Notes: generated by a model not told the origin, from the letters alone. A stretch of DNA of 64,000 bases from Oryzias latipes (GCF_002234675.1 NC_019871.2:27342094-27406093), one strand, 5' to 3'; numbered from the stretch's first letter, positions 31,130 through 43,760 are shown. Translations and numbers: made by a program.

Positions 31130-32040
31130 AATCACTCAAAGGGATTCTGATCAGCAAAATCGCAGCCCACAAAGAGTGGGGCACAATAACTGATATTTAT
31201 TCTGTCCATTTCAACAATGTTCCAACAATGTGTGATTGAGTGAGACAAAGCAAAGTCAAATCTTTTTATTGAGTTCTTTCTTCGCTGCACCTGCCGGTCA
31301 ATCATAAAAAAGACCCTAATAATTTGAACCTAAATAAAATCAAAGTAGCTAATGGGAGTCAGACTGATGAAGCCTCTTGGATGAGTAGGGGAATGTTTCA
31401 AGAAAGATTTTAAAGGGCTCATACCACGCTAAATCAACTTTTTGAGATTTTAAGTGTATTAAAACATTAATTCCTCACTATAAACAACCACAATTTGGTA
31501 TTTTGCTCCATTCACAACGCGGCAAGACAGAAGGATGTGGTGAACAGAATCCAATAGTTTTCTGAAATAAAACTCCCCTCTGAATCCAAAAGGAGAAAAC
31601 CAGAAAGAATTAAAGTTAGCGTTCGCATTTTTTCCTTGTCTGTGGCCCGGTACCAAGCAGACCGCAGTACAGGGGTTGGGGACCCCTGATTTAATGGGAG
31701 AGGGCAGGACATTGAAAAACGACGAGTTGGACACACCAAAAATGTCAAAAAGTGACCCAGAGGGGGCTCCAAAAATACATGACAAGTTGGGATTGAGAAT
31801 GTTTGATTTCAATGACAACAAGAGCTGCAACATATAATTAGAGGCACCCATCGTAATACTTTTGCATCAAGTTAGGATCTAGGTCCGGGTCTGGGTTCGC
31901 ATGACTCAGTATTTGGGTTTGGATCCGGACCGCAGTCCCCTAGTTAGTGACCCCTGATGAAGGCCCTTGAGGTCTGGATGTCATGACTCAAGAAATTGTC
32001 ATCTAGACAAGTGAGAACCTTCACCAATATGAGGAAGTCC
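31130..32040. other. Intergenic repeats, no gene
   Basis: 31412-31510 is a short family P end (GGGCTCATACCACGCTAAATC). Around 31660-31700 stands ACAGGGGTTGGGGACCCCTG, a hAT-like terminal motif. No exon is supported; the 130-aa minus-strand frame at 31459-31851 has no domain. Confidence 0.4.
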
Positions 32041-32044
32041 AGAG

Positions 32045-33180
32045 AAAAATGCTCCCTTCTGAAATCCGTCTTTTGAGGAGCTTTAATAATTTGGGACTTG
32101 TTGACATTGATTATCATTGTTCTGTGGATGAGACTCAGCTCTATATGTCCAGTAGACCCAACTCTTCTCTACCACCTGCCTCCCTTTCCTCCTGCCTATC
32201 TGTAATACAAACCTGTTTCACATTGAACTTCCTCAAACTTAACAACGATGAAACCAAATTACTCCTTGTAGGTTCCAAATCCACCATTTCCAAAGTTTCC
32301 AATTATACACTTTCCATTGATTCCTCTTCAGTTTTTCTTCCCCTCAAGTTAAGAGTCTGGGTATCATCCTTGACAGTACACTATCCTTTCAATCCCACAT
32401 CAATAGCATTACTCAGTCTGCCTACTTTCAGTTACGCAAAATGAATCGTCTCCTCTGAAAAACTTCTTCAGCTGCCCGGATTATCAATTCAATTAAATTC
32501 AATTCAATTTTAATTGTATAGCCCAAATTCACATCAACAGTCGTCTCAAGGGGCTTTGTTTCGGTAATTGTAAGGTAAACATACAATCAAAAAGGATGAT
32601 AAATGCATCAAATTCAATAGGATAATACTAAACTTTAACTAAACAGACTAAACTAAACTGGCATCCCTGCCCTTAGACCCTCCTTCGTGGAGGGAAGGAG
32701 GGTCTTCCTTCCATTCCATCACTCCAGTACTCCAGCAGCTGCACTGGCCTCAAGTAGATTTCAGTACTCAATTCAAACGTCTTCTCTAAACTTCCAAAGC
32801 CCTCCATAACCTGACTCCTTCTGATCTTTCTAATCTCCTACATATTAACACTCCATCTCTCTCCGGTCTTCTTCCTCCCTTCACCTTTCCGTCCCATGGT
32901 GAGCTGTACCTTATGCTGCTAGGCTCCCCAATTCCTGAACTCTCTCCCCCCTGACCTCCGTAACGATGACTTATTTTCAATTTTTAAATCCAGACTCAAA
33001 ACCTGTCTGTTTAAATTTGCTCTTCCAAATCCCAATTTTTCTTCATCTGTTATCTGATTTTATTAAGATGCCCATTTTGAAGTGATTTTGTTGTTTTTTA
33101 CTTTTGAATCTCTACAGTGTCCTTTAGGATTTTAAAAAGGCTCTTTTAAATCTAATGTATTATTATTATTATTATAAAAT
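32045..33180 (+). pseudogene. L2/Maui-like LINE fragment: reverse transcriptase palm to 3' end
   Basis: DETQLYMSSRPNSSLPPASL (a decayed YADDTQLY box), then LSSCLSVIQTCFTLNFLKLN and NDETKLLLVGSK, are typical of the L2/CR1 group. After a frameshift come RVWVSSLTV-type and QLRKMNRLL-type remnants. A short insertion follows (about 32485-32680, AATTCAATTTTAATTGTATAGCCC type). Then come VLQQLHWPQVDFSTQFK, ALHNLTPSDLSNLL and SIFKSRLKTCLFKFAL, the usual C terminus. Ends near a (TTA)n tail at 33160-33175. Several stops and frameshifts: not functional. Confidence 0.8.
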
Positions 33181-34960
33181 GTAAAATGTCCGTAGGAACA
33201 TTCCACGCTCTCAGCTAAGCTGCTCAGCAATTAATGGGTTTCATTGGGAGACATCCGGTTACACAAGTTAGTTTATGTCCGTTAGCAACAACAAAACCTT
33301 AACTTCCTTCACTCACGTACCTGTGACAGCTTGGATTGCTATTTTTCCGTAGTTTTAACATGCACTGGATTCAATTTGAGACAACTTTATTCCTCAAAAC
33401 AACAAACAAATAGGTTTAAAGTCCCCCATGACATTTTTTTTCACAGTGTTTTTTTTTTAAAATTATGATTCTGAAGTTTTGAACCAAAATCTATCAACTA
33501 ATTCAAGTCTCAATAATCAGAAATGCACACAACCTGTTTCACAAATACACACGCTCTGAGGCTATGCAACACTTAAAGGTCCATTTTTCACTAACAACAA
33601 CCCAGAGGGAGTGAGAAAGTCTTACTTTACATCCTAACAGGACACTGATTTGTACGTTTTTGTGACTATAATGACAAATATGAAAGAACTGTTTGTTTTT
33701 TCGGCATAAATCTAACATAATTATAAAGAGAAGGTAGCCTTTTTTCAAGATATAAAAACGTTCATGGCTTTTGTGATGTCAGCAGGGATTTTATAAAACA
33801 AACAAAAAAAAAACAGTTTATTTTACCAACTGTGATGTCGCTCAGTGAAAACATAGTCAATCTGACCAACCAAAATTAAATCAGAGCTAATTCAGTGAAC
33901 CTTACTGAATTCTGTAACCATAAGGTCCTCTTTAAATCGTGGAATCTGTTGAAAAATAGGAAATGAGCCTTATAATTATGTGTGCCTTCATTCTAGTTGT
34001 GCTTCTTTACCCTTTAGTTGATTTCTGGGGTACTTAGCGTAGGACTCGAATGAAGTTTAAGTAACTGTACTTTTTTGTACTGAACTAATTACTTACATTT
34101 TCATTTGCATTTGTTTTTTGTAATGAAAAAAAAACGTTTTCCTTTACTAGAGAGCCACAGTGGAAAGAGGTAAAGGACTCAGATGTGGCTGGGGGGCCAC
34201 GGGTTGCAGACCCCTGGCCCATGCGTTCTGATTGGCTGTGGAGTTCTTCTGTCGCTTCTGTTCCAGTTTTGATAGAGACTGTTTTCATGTCGATGGAACT
34301 CCTGAACGTGGGGTTGAAGTTTCTACCAAAACTGACTAAAAGGCCAAAATAATCTAGATGAAAACTGTACTGTGTGCTTCCCTTTTAAGACATTTTAAAG
34401 CTCTAAAAAAATAATAAAAAAAAGTTGTTTTTCCTGCCGGGTTGGAAGAAGACACAAATATACAGAGAGAAATAACTGTTGCCATACAGGAAAAATGGTA
34501 ATTTCTTGTTTTAAAATGTATTTTCAGGTGTGATTTTAGAAAAGCAAGGCAGTGGTTTCTTAATATCCAGTTGTTGTAATGTTTTTTTATTGTATGTACA
34601 AATATGTATGACTCAGCCAATGGCTATAAGTTACATGTGTGTGGATACGTATTTATTTTCCTTTCAAATTGTTGTTTTCCAATCAAATAATGACTAGTCA
34701 CCTTAAGTTCGACACGTATCGATGAATCTCTGTCCTTGGTCTTCTTTTGTGCTTTTATTATTTTGATTGCTTGATATTCCATTGTCCGCTTTATTTTGAA
34801 ATGCCCCCGGAAGTAGTATCTTCCAGACAAAGTCATCTGCACCGTCTCGACTCTTATTTTGTAGTTTATTCACTCAGTGTTGGTGTCATTTAATGAGTTT
34901 AGGGTGTTTTCCCATAGAAAACAGAGCGTAGCTGGGTGAAAAAGGAGTTTCTTATAACGT
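33180..34960. other. Intergenic region upstream of TP53I13
   Basis: No exon found. About 34145-34219 has GAGCCACAGTGG and GGGTTGCAGACCCCTGG, a right end of the H3 hAT family. The rest is A/T-rich, with long T or A runs. Confidence 0.4.
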
Positions 34961-34976
34961 TTGTGCGGCGCGAGGA

Positions 34977-34985
34977 TCATGTGAC
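34977..34985 (+). promoter_or_regulatory. Possible M-box/E-box in the TP53I13 promoter
   Basis: TCATGTGAC lies 162 bp before the ATG. TCATGTGA is the MITF/TFE-type M-box. Nearby sequence is CpG-rich (GTGCGGCGCGAGG), consistent with a TATA-less housekeeping promoter; GCCATGTTTT at 35008-35017 resembles a YY1 site. Confidence 0.3.
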
Positions 34986-35146
34986 GCTTTTATTGCTTTG
35001 CACTGCAGCCATGTTTTGGGAAATGTTGCGTCTTTCGGGCTCACGTTCGTTTCCTGGATATAAGCGAGCGAGAGTGGGCGGCTATGACGGGCATTTGGGG
35101 GAAAGTTGGCGTTCTCCCTTCGTCTGAGTGACCGGGAACCTCCGCC

Positions 35147-38100
35147 ATGGCAGCCCGAGCCGTGGCCGTGGGTGTGCTGGCCGCGCTGTGGGTGTGTTTG
35201 GGGCCGCGCGCGCGCTCCTCCGCGGCGGCTGCATTCTGTGATACTGGAAAGGTAATGGACGCAGAAGATGAGGGAGAGCCACGTTCCGTCCTTTTCTGTG
35301 CTCTCGTTCATGAAGACGTGCTTTGTGTAGCTCTTTGTGGACAGAGACCTGCCTCCGGCTGCAGCTACTGAGGACTGTGGGCTTCTCACCTGGCCAGATT
35401 CCACTCAGGTAAACAAAAATTAAGAAGGATGGGTCCCAAACTGGTGCAATTTTCAAATCCTTTTGGAACCACTACAGTCATAGTTCTTTAAAAAGTTATG
35501 CCAAACAATAACCAAAAACTGTAAAAACAATATTTACCAAAAATACAATCAAAACACATAAAAAAAAGCCAAAGTGAGGCAACTGCCAACTTAAATAAAT
35601 CGCAGGAAGACAGTTGGAAGGTTTGCAGCAGAGAAACTCTTCAACCTTTTGTCAGTTTGGGGTGAAACTTGAAGAACTTGATTTTGAGGAATGTGCAGAT
35701 GTGATGGGTGGAGCAGATCAGAAAGGTGAAGGAGCGGCCGGGGATGTAGACAGCGGCTCTTAACCCTTGTGCTATCTTGTGGGGTCCAGATGACCCCACC
35801 CTTACATTGATGTGTTCTCCCTACCATGACAAAGGTGGATAAAGGTGGAGAGGATTTCATGTAATCCATGGACACCAGTGAAGATCACAAATCAATGAAG
35901 AAAAAAGGTTCAGTGCACTGTCTTGTGGGGTCCGGCTGACCCCACAAGACAGCACAAGGGTTAAAGTATATAGGAAGCCAGTGAGGAAATGCCAGTTCTG
36001 GACAGTGCCGTCCTTTATGGCTGCGTTTGAAGCTACAATCGCAGACTCGACCATAAAAATGCATCGCAAAGTGAGCTGTGACGAATGAGTTCAAGAGTTT
36101 ACAAGATCTTCAATGTTGGCCTGATTTCACAACTGTAGTTATCTGTTCGTGACGACTGGGATCTGGGTCAATCTTTACTCTTACATTGGTGGCTAAAGAC
36201 TTCTAAAAAGGTAGTAAGTAGGGCTGTAATGACTAACAACAGTTCATTTAGACTTAGTTCATTTTGAACAATCCGATTCACTGACCTAAAACGGATCCAG
36301 GACATCTTTATCCAAAACTTCCACCAGTCTGACTCAGAGAGGAATACCTGGAACTGAACAGCGCAGATGAAGTTTTCCACATTCACCTCAGCTTATTCCT
36401 TATTAGGGCTAAAAGTTGCCAACTGTTGATGCTTAAAATGGTTTGTGTTTTTTTTTTCTTTGTCTTTAGACACTCCCAAGTATTGAAAATGTATATGACC
36501 CCGAGGTAAGTTAACATTTTTACTTCTGAACACTCAAACCTGATAGTAAACTCTAAGAAATAGATGAGATTGCTAGAGTATACAATAATACAAAAATGTG
36601 TAGACCTTTTGACAGACTCGTATTTTCACGACCATGGGGCGCACTGGGTTATTGGGCGCAGTTAAGGGTGCTTTTTCTGTATTTAACATGTTTAAAAGGC
36701 ACACCGGGCTTTAAGGCGCAGGAACGTTAAGACAGTCAGGTAAAACATGCTTGCTAGTGTGTGTTTAAAAAAGGCAGCGGGAGCAAAACTGAGTTGGTTG
36801 TGATTTATTTTTCATTTTTTCCGTCGTCAATCAGCATCCAGAAATCCATCAAAGTCTTCATCTTCTGGATCTGAACCAGTTTTTAGTACTTTATTCTTGT
36901 TATTTTTTCTTTTTTGGATGGTTTTTATCACAGAAAGCGGTCCATTTGTTGCGTGTTGCGGCGACGCGGGTGAGTCCGTGTTGTTGCCGTGCGGTTCCTC
37001 ACGAATGAGGCCGGATTTTCGGCACTTTGACAGCAGTGCAAGCAGACACGTTAGCCCAAGCTTCTACAATCCATTCACAAACTGTGGCATAACTCGCCCG
37101 GCGCTGCCTCCCACAACAACAAAAGCCGTGCCCCGTTGTGCGTGTCCCACCGTCCTCCTCCCGTTCATCTCGACATTGTGACTCACCGGGATGTTGAAAG
37201 TGAGCGACGCCTCGTCCATGTTGGTGATGTGGCTGGATTGGAGGTGTTTGTCGGCATTCTTTTTACTGCAGTATGAGCAGAAGATGAACATCTTTTCATT
37301 GTGATGCGCTGGAAGTCACTGCGGCACCGTAATCCTCGCCCAGATGGAAAGATGACGGCGCTTCATAAAATGAAAGACAAAAGCTTCCTCTGTAAGCGTT
37401 ACTGCCATCAGTCGAATGGTGACTGCAGAGATCGTTAATCCATCACTCCAGTCGCCTTTTTTTCCGCAGAAACTCCGCTGCGCCTTCTTGACTGTCGGAG
37501 TTCGTTTTCCAGCTTCCTCCACTTGTAAACCATGGATTCATTCATCTTGAATCCTCTGGCAGCTGCTCTATTCCCATGGTCCTCCGCGTAGCTGATAGCT
37601 TGCAGTTTCAACTGCCTCAGTGTTCTGTTGTGCACGCCCACGCTTCCCTCCCCCGCTCTCATGCCGTCTTCTTCTACGTACCACAACAACACCTTAGGCG
37701 GCCGTCTCATAGAACGCCCCCTACAGTTTGGAGAAAATGTAAGACCTTTAAGTGCGCCTCATGGTCGTGAAAAGTACTTATTTATTTGACTTCCTCTGCG
37801 TCTTTGTGTCCCCCTTTTTCGCCAAACAATTCAAACATCATATTTATTAGATCATTGCGATTATTTATTCATTTGTTTGTTCTTTTAGCCAGCCAGGAAA
37901 ATCTGCATGGATGAGTCTATATCCTACAGTCACGCCATCCCTAGCAGGTAAATCCTGTAACTGGTAGTTCTGAAGCCTGAGGATGAGATCACACGTTACA
38001 TGTAGTACCTTTTCTTGCAGCGGAGCGTTCAGACCCGTTGGCGCACAGAGTGGAGAGTATGTGTACTGCCCCCCTCAACGCTGGCTCAATAACCTATATG

Positions 38101-41100
38101 TAAGTGTCTCCTTATGCTCAGAACAGGTTGGGACAGCAGACGGCAAACACCTAGGCCGAATCTGAACTCCTCCCCGACGACTTCTATCTTCCCCCACATT
38201 TAACCCTTTAGATAGAGCTATGAAAAATAGTCTCACTCCCACTCCATGACGTCATCCACAGTCGAAGGTCATCTGCGTTAGCGAGTAGCTGCTAGCGCTT
38301 AGAACATGCACAAAAGCATCAGTTTTATCACTTTAAAAAGTCATGCTAAAGCAAAAAAGTCATTGCTTATATTTACATGTAAACTGTGCATCAGAGCACA
38401 CCCACGTGAAGAAATGTGCTTCTTCTCCTCGGCACAGCGTATCCCTCCGCCGCGAGGGTTTCCCCTTCAATAAAAGATTTCAGACACCCCATCCCTCCAA
38501 ATGCCCCATAAGATAGGAGGGATAGGGAGAAGCCGGAGGGGGAGAAGAAGAATTTGGATTCTGCCCGATAGTTTTTTTTGTCTGTGCACAAAGGGTGGGA
38601 GAGGTTCTGTCATTAAAGTTAAAGCCGGATCGCAATCATGTCAGCTGTAACAGTCAAATATTGACCCATAAATGTTACGACTATAATGTAAATATGTGAT
38701 GGGTTGGATAGAGATGCTGACCTGCAGCATGGATGTCTCTGCCTGAGGTCTCAGGTTTTACTTCAACTCAGCTGGATGAGCCTCCGCAGTTCACAGATTT
38801 CTGCATCCAACCTTTTCTGGATTCTTCTCTTGTGTTTTCTTTGGCTTTTGGCTGCTCCCTTCAGGGGTGTCCACAGCAATTCACCTGTTTCCATCTAATC
38901 CTATCTTCAGTATCCTCCTCGCTCACACCATCCACCCTCATGTCCTCTTTGGCTACATCCATGAACCTCCTCTTTGGTCTACCTTCCCGGTAGCTCCAAA
39001 CTCAGCATCTTTTACCAACGTGTCCAAACCACCTGCTTCCCTGCATTGATCTCCAAAAACCTCTACCATGAGCTTTTTCTCTGATGCTCCGTGCTCGTCA
39101 TTCCTAACAAGAACCTCAACGCCCTCATTTCTGCTACCTCCAGCTCTGCTTCCTGTCTCTGCATCAGTCTCTACACCAACAACATGGCTGCTCTCACCAG
39201 CCTCACATTCCTTTCCCTTCATTCTTGCTGACAGTCTTTAGTCACACGTCACACCTTCCTCCGTCCATTCTAACCTGCTCGGACACGCCTCTTCACCTCT
39301 TTAATGCCTTAGTAACAACTGCCCTTGCGGGTGGATCCGGGCTGTCTGCAGGTCAATAGGGCAAACCTTTATGAGACACGCGTGTATGAAATCTGAAGGT
39401 TGCCGGTGCTGCAAGCAACCGGTCATAGCCAACAATGAAACTACATGTAAGGGTGAGATGCAGGCACTTCGCGTGAATTTATCATTTTTTCAACCTTCCC
39501 GATTCCTGTGCACCGCACTGTTCAAGTGCTGTTAGAATTTAGGAAATAAGACAATCAAAGCATAGTTGGTGTGGGCGGCGGCCTCCGGGTGTCCAAAGGG
39601 CAGTTCCACATCATTCGCACATCCTGTGGGTTTGCCGTAAGGACACCTTACTAATGACTAGAGTGCAGCTTTAAGGCAAGTGAGTGTAACTTCCATTATC
39701 CTCACAAAGATTTCCTGATACATTTACCACACTCACGACAATGGGACGTTCCATTTTCATGACGTCCCTTAAGGAGGCCGCATGAGCCTCAAAGGAACGA
39801 CAAGACACACATGCTCCCCTTAAGATGAAGCCGCTCCTCTCTATGACCCTCCACGGGCCCGGACACCCTAAAACCCCACAGCACCCATCCGTACACGGGG
39901 CAACCCCCCACACGGGTGCATGGGACTATGTTTACCAACCTATTCATGCTGATTCATTCAGTAACTGAATGTTACTGCATCTTCCTTGGTTTAAAACTGA
40001 CAATTTGTGACAGGACCACATCCATTTCATTGTAAGGTTTAATATTTTAGACTCTAGTTGTCCTTCAACCCAAAGACTCGATACTTGACTTGGACTTGTG
40101 CATCAGATTCGGTCAGAAACCTTATTCGCCTAAACTCAGGTCAGAAATTCATTTCAGTGTCAAACCAACATTTCTAGCCATTGCTTTGCTACTACGAACA
40201 GAGTTTCACGAAATCTGTCCGCTGAGGAAAAAAGCTAGTAGAATCAAAATCTACTGTGAACCCCACCAGATCTTTTGTTGTACTTTTCTACATAGAGGAA
40301 AGCAGACTTTAGTTCTGCAAGGAGAAAAGCTGAGTTTAAACATCCTTTCTGTTCTTCTGCAGCACGGAGCTGCTGTTTTGCTTTACCATCCTTGTGCAGA
40401 GCCCGGCGAGCGTCATCTCCTGTCTGGACTGGCGCACTCCTGTCTGCGAGACTACATCATCACGTCCCACCCACAGCTCAGCAGACACAGGGTGAGACGT
40501 GCATGGATCAGCACCCTTCAGAACCTGAAGCTGTGACGCCCGGGTTCACCGTTTGTTCTAATCTCAGCCCATAGCCGTGGTGTCGTGGGGTCACACTTTG
40601 GAACTGATCAGTGCCGCCTCTCTGGACGTCTGCGATTGGCTGGAAAGCACAAACGGCAGAAGACGGGAGTCGGACCGTGGGATTCCGACCCAGAAATATG
40701 ATCTCCTGCTGACTAGACCTGCAGCGTCGCACCAGCAGCGACTAAACAAGACGAAGGTTGGAATCCTGATTTGATTAAATGTCACAGTTACCTTAGAAAG
40801 CTTAAAGAAATAATGACTAACGGCTCCTCAGGGTTCTCTGAAGCAGTGCTGTGTCCAGACCATCTCCTCTTTGCTGGAAGGAGCTGCAGAGGTCAACACG
40901 AAGGAGGTGCAGTCCACGCAGATCAATGCCAGGAAGAGAAGAAGTGCCCTGGAGAGCAACCCGGACACATGGGGGAAAGCCTCCAGCTTTTTAACCAATC
41001 CAACCCAGAGAATGCTCCGAGATTCCAGAGGTGGGAGCAGCTCATATGGATCATCCGTGGATTCCCTTCTAACTACTTCTTTCCCAAGACGAGGTCATGA

Positions 41101-41979
41101 TTCTGAAGACCTCACACAAACCAAGGCCTCTACACCCCTACCCTTCATGAGGAGTACACCGGGAGCCAACTCGTTGGGTTTGGGGGGTCTTCGGTTTCAG
41201 AAAAGCGAGCCGGAAGCAGAGAAGCACGCTCGCAGTGACGATGATCTTAGACCAGCAGACGTTGCTGCTGGAAAACATCGTTCTGCCGATAGTGAGCAAA
41301 GTGCAAATGCAGCCATTTTGAAAACCGTGGAGACCGCAAAACAGAAAGCAGAGGAGAAGAAGTTAAGTCGGCCGATGAAGATCAACAAAGCATTTGAAGG
41401 GGGGGAAAGGCAAAGACTCAGCCCCACACATTCTCGCCACATAAGTGGAACGGACAGGGTGGAGTCTGCCTCCAAATCCCAGTCAGAATCTCCCAAGCAG
41501 CAAGACCTGCAGCAGGTGGATCACAGCCGCCCCCATAACTTGGACTGCGGCGTCTGTGAGAAAGACAAACCCTGCGCCTGCACCTCAGGCGGCAGCAAAC
41601 GTCCCGCAGCTGTGAATAGAGGGCTACCCAGGACCCCGAGGACGGACGAGGCCGTGTGGGCCGCAGGAGCCTTGGGCTTCCTGCTGGTCCTTCTCACGCT
41701 GTCGGTTCTTCACACTCGCCTGTACCGCCACTGGAGGACCTCGGCGAGCCTCTACTGGCACGACCCGCAGAGGGACTATGACACCGTGGCAGGTGGGTGC
41801 GCCCAGTGATTGACCACACGACGCCATCGCCCTTTCTCCTTCCCTCAAAGCGTTCCGTCTTCTTTCCTGCAGATGTGATCCGCAGGAGGCTGAGGAATGT
41901 GAAACCAAGACGGAAAAGAGGAAGAAGGCAGGAATGCGTTCTGCTTCCGAGCTCCTCCAGCTCAGATGAAGAGCCGTAG
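35147..41979 (+). CDS. tp53i13: TP53I13: tumor protein p53-inducible protein 13, nine coding exons
   Basis: Exons: 35147-35251, 35331-35408, 36470-36505, 37889-37947, 38021-38099, 40363-40491, 40568-40756, 40832-41792, 41873-41979; all GT-AG and phase-consistent, about 580 aa. The N terminus (MAARAVAVGVLAALWVCLG) is a signal peptide. The lumenal part holds the family block from YSHAIPSSGAFRPVGAQSGE through YCPPQRWLNN to HGAAVLLYHPCAEP, with conserved Cys. The largest exon encodes a Ser/Lys-rich region, then the membrane segment GALGFLLVLLTLSVLHTRLY. It is followed by a basic cytosolic tail ending SSSSSDEEP, like the human end [20 protein letters not shown]. The protein is longer than human TP53I13 (about 390 aa), mainly before the membrane segment. 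In humans it is p53-induced and growth-suppressive. The ATG is chosen for the signal peptide and GCCATGG context. It is convergent with GIT1, as in human. Confidence 0.93.
35764..35960 (+). mobile_element. piggyBac-type MITE, family M1, in TP53I13 intron 2
   Basis: TTAA stands on both sides (35760-35763 and 35961-35964). Starts CCCTTGTGCTATCTTG and ends AGACAGCACAAGGG. It carries GGGGTCCAGATGACCCC at one end and a matching block at the other, a variant of the family. Confidence 0.85.
36623..37774 (-). mobile_element. pogo/Tigger-like element relic in TP53I13 intron 3
   Basis: The termini TTTTCACGACCATGGGGCGC and GTGCGCCTCATGGTCGTGAAAAG are inverted matches, flanked by TA on each side (36621-36622 and 37775-37776), as required for Tc1/mariner/pogo elements. 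On the minus strand 37435-37710 encodes an N-terminal helix-turn-helix region (LKLQAISYAEDHGNRAAARG, MNESMVYKWRKLENEL), typical of Tigger/CENP-B-like transposases. It then degrades (RRHLSIWARI); the DDE domain is absent. Size 1152 bp. Confidence 0.85.
38200..38700. other. TP53I13 intron 5, first part
   Basis: No exon or clear repeat. Minus-strand frames here have no recognisable domain. Confidence 0.4.
38715..39240 (-). pseudogene. RTE-like LINE 3' end fragment in TP53I13 intron 5
   Basis: Minus-strand reading gives GSWMDVAKEDMRVDGVSEED followed by a decayed R.RWKQVNCCGHP-type stretch, then EQPKAKE. This resembles the C terminus of RTE-clade reverse transcriptases, where a VGV.EEDA.DR.RW...I..GDP motif is usual. 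The plus-strand frames at 38704-39049 are its shadows. Borders are not sharp. Confidence 0.55.
39300..39935. repeat. Interspersed repeat, family Q
   Basis: Starts near GCCTTAGTAACAACTGCCCTTG and GGGTGGATCCGGG, and ends near GGGTGCATGGGACTA. The same two ends recur at about 61568 and 63841, with the centre (TTCATGACGTCCCTTAAGG) recurring as TACATAATGTCCCTTAAGG near 63702. No coding frame; probably a non-autonomous DNA element. Confidence 0.5.
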
Positions 41980-42782
41980 AACCGGACGGTCCAGAAGGAC
42001 AGTGTTCTGCACCTGCCTCTGTCTGATACCTGTCTGGATATTTACTGTGACTTGACTGCAAAATGGGACAACAGTGCCGAGTTTATTGAGCCTGATGTGT
42101 TCTTAGAGAGGATTAGGAAGCTTCCAATGCCTTTGTGTTTACCGTGTTAGAATGACAACAAAGGAAAACACAGCCAGAGCTTTGCCTCCATGTGCTGCAG
42201 GTGGAGCAGCCATCGTTGTTTCCAAACTCCAAAACCCTTTTAGGCCAAATCTGTTGTTTTTATATCTGTATGGGGCTACAGCGTAACACATTGCTGTTGT
42301 AAGCAATGCACTGCTGGATTTTTATTTGACCTCCATTTTTAAAGAAAATCTCTCCAAAACTGCCGCGTTTCTTGTTTAAAGAAGGGGTTTCTGCTTTGTC
42401 AGTGCAGCGGAGCACGGCTCATGTTCTTGCTGCAGGTAAGGTGTGGTTCCTGGGGCCTGTTTCAGAAAGGAGGTTAAGTGTAAACTCTGAGTGCGTTAAC
42501 CCTGAAATCAGGGAAACCCTGGGTTTTCCGTTTCAGAATGGGAGGTTTGTTAAACCAGAGAAAGCAGAGTAAGTCAAACCCGTTTCTGAAAGAGAGGTAA
42601 CTTCTACTCGGAGTCCGTATCCATGGTTACTTATGCTGTGAACCTAACCTGGTCGGGAGCAGGTTTTATTCTCTAAACTCAAGGTTTCTGCCGGTCCCCT
42701 CCCCTTTTTAAAGACGAAGCGGTATTTTTTACTTTAACCTTCATTGCCCACATTTCCGTCACACAGAGACAAGTGACAAGAA

Positions 42783-42955
42783 TGGCTTGTCCTTTTTTGG
42801 TGGACCCAATAGACGAGGAGGCTGCATTCATTCGTAGAGAATTACATTTACGTTGTGTGAGGATTTTGAGACCTAGACTCGATTTTTTGTCATTTCTCCA
42901 TACGTTTTTGTTTGAGCGTTACTGTTTTTCGTTGCAGTCAATTACATATATGCAA
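42783..42955 (+). pseudogene. Harbinger transposase N-terminal fragment
   Basis: MACPFLVDPIDEEAAFIRRE then LHLRCVRILRPRLDFLSF and LFERYCFSLQSI match the start of HARBI1-like nucleases (the RR-(E/F)-LR-R-(V/I)-RPR-D and ERYRFS pattern). The DDE nuclease part is missing. Confidence 0.8.
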
Positions 42956-43523
42956 TGAAAACAACATTAGTTATTGCTATGTAGATGTTTCATATGTCAA
43001 ATATTGTCAACAAAGCCTACATCCATGACATGCTCACATTTGACCTGATTGAATTATGTTTTTATACTTCATTTTTAGCTGCTGCCATGTTCTTTTAATT
43101 CCTGCAGGATTGCATCTACATGAAAATGAAATCAGGGACATTGAATTAGATTAATGTAACAATTACTTTTTGGAAACACAATTTGCTAAAACTGCTTACT
43201 TTCTTAATCCCATATAAACCTATACCACTCGATCAATACAAGGGTAGACAAAAGTTCACTTTTAAAAACACAATTGCATGTATTAATATTAAACTGACCA
43301 ACGTTTGCAAGAGGGGAAGGTTAACAAAAAGTCCTCTAAACATTACCGACGTTAAATGCATTTTCCCCCCGATTGGTTCTGTACACTATGCAGAATTTCA
43401 TGCAATTACACCAGGAATAACGCTTCAAAAGTACACCTAAATTTCGCCATTTTTTATTTCACACCTTACGCTATTTAAAAAGTTATTAAAGCCAATATTT
43501 TATAACAATATTTAAATGCAAAC

Positions 43524-43760
43524 TTACGCATTAACTTGAGCAGCTATGTTTTTCCACGCTAACTGTCTCTGTTTTGCAGATGCAGCGGTGTTGCTTTTCT
43601 TCTGGAATATGTGCTCATATTCACTGTAACTCTGCAGCAGCACGTCAAGTTCAGCTGGTGAAAAATATGCAGACCTCTTTTTTTCACGGTTGCCATGGTG
43701 ACTCGTAATATCTGCGCTCCATTGATAATGGCTTCTTATAGTCGCGGTGCACACGCTCAC
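43524..43760 (-). pseudogene. Harbinger Myb/SANT-like protein fragment
   Basis: The minus strand encodes REKKRSAYFSPAELDVLLQS, then QKKSNTAASAKQRQLAWKNI and AAQVNA. This is the trihelix/Myb-like domain (F...E...LL..Y and W..I...VN) found in the second protein of Harbinger transposons. The first residues before it are probably not native; the start is uncertain and the C terminus may be cut. Confidence 0.75.

Noticed and set aside
34952-35404. 150-aa and 124-aa minus-strand frames over the TP53I13 first exons
   Set aside because: CpG-rich antisense shadows of the promoter, signal-peptide exon and intron 1; no domain.
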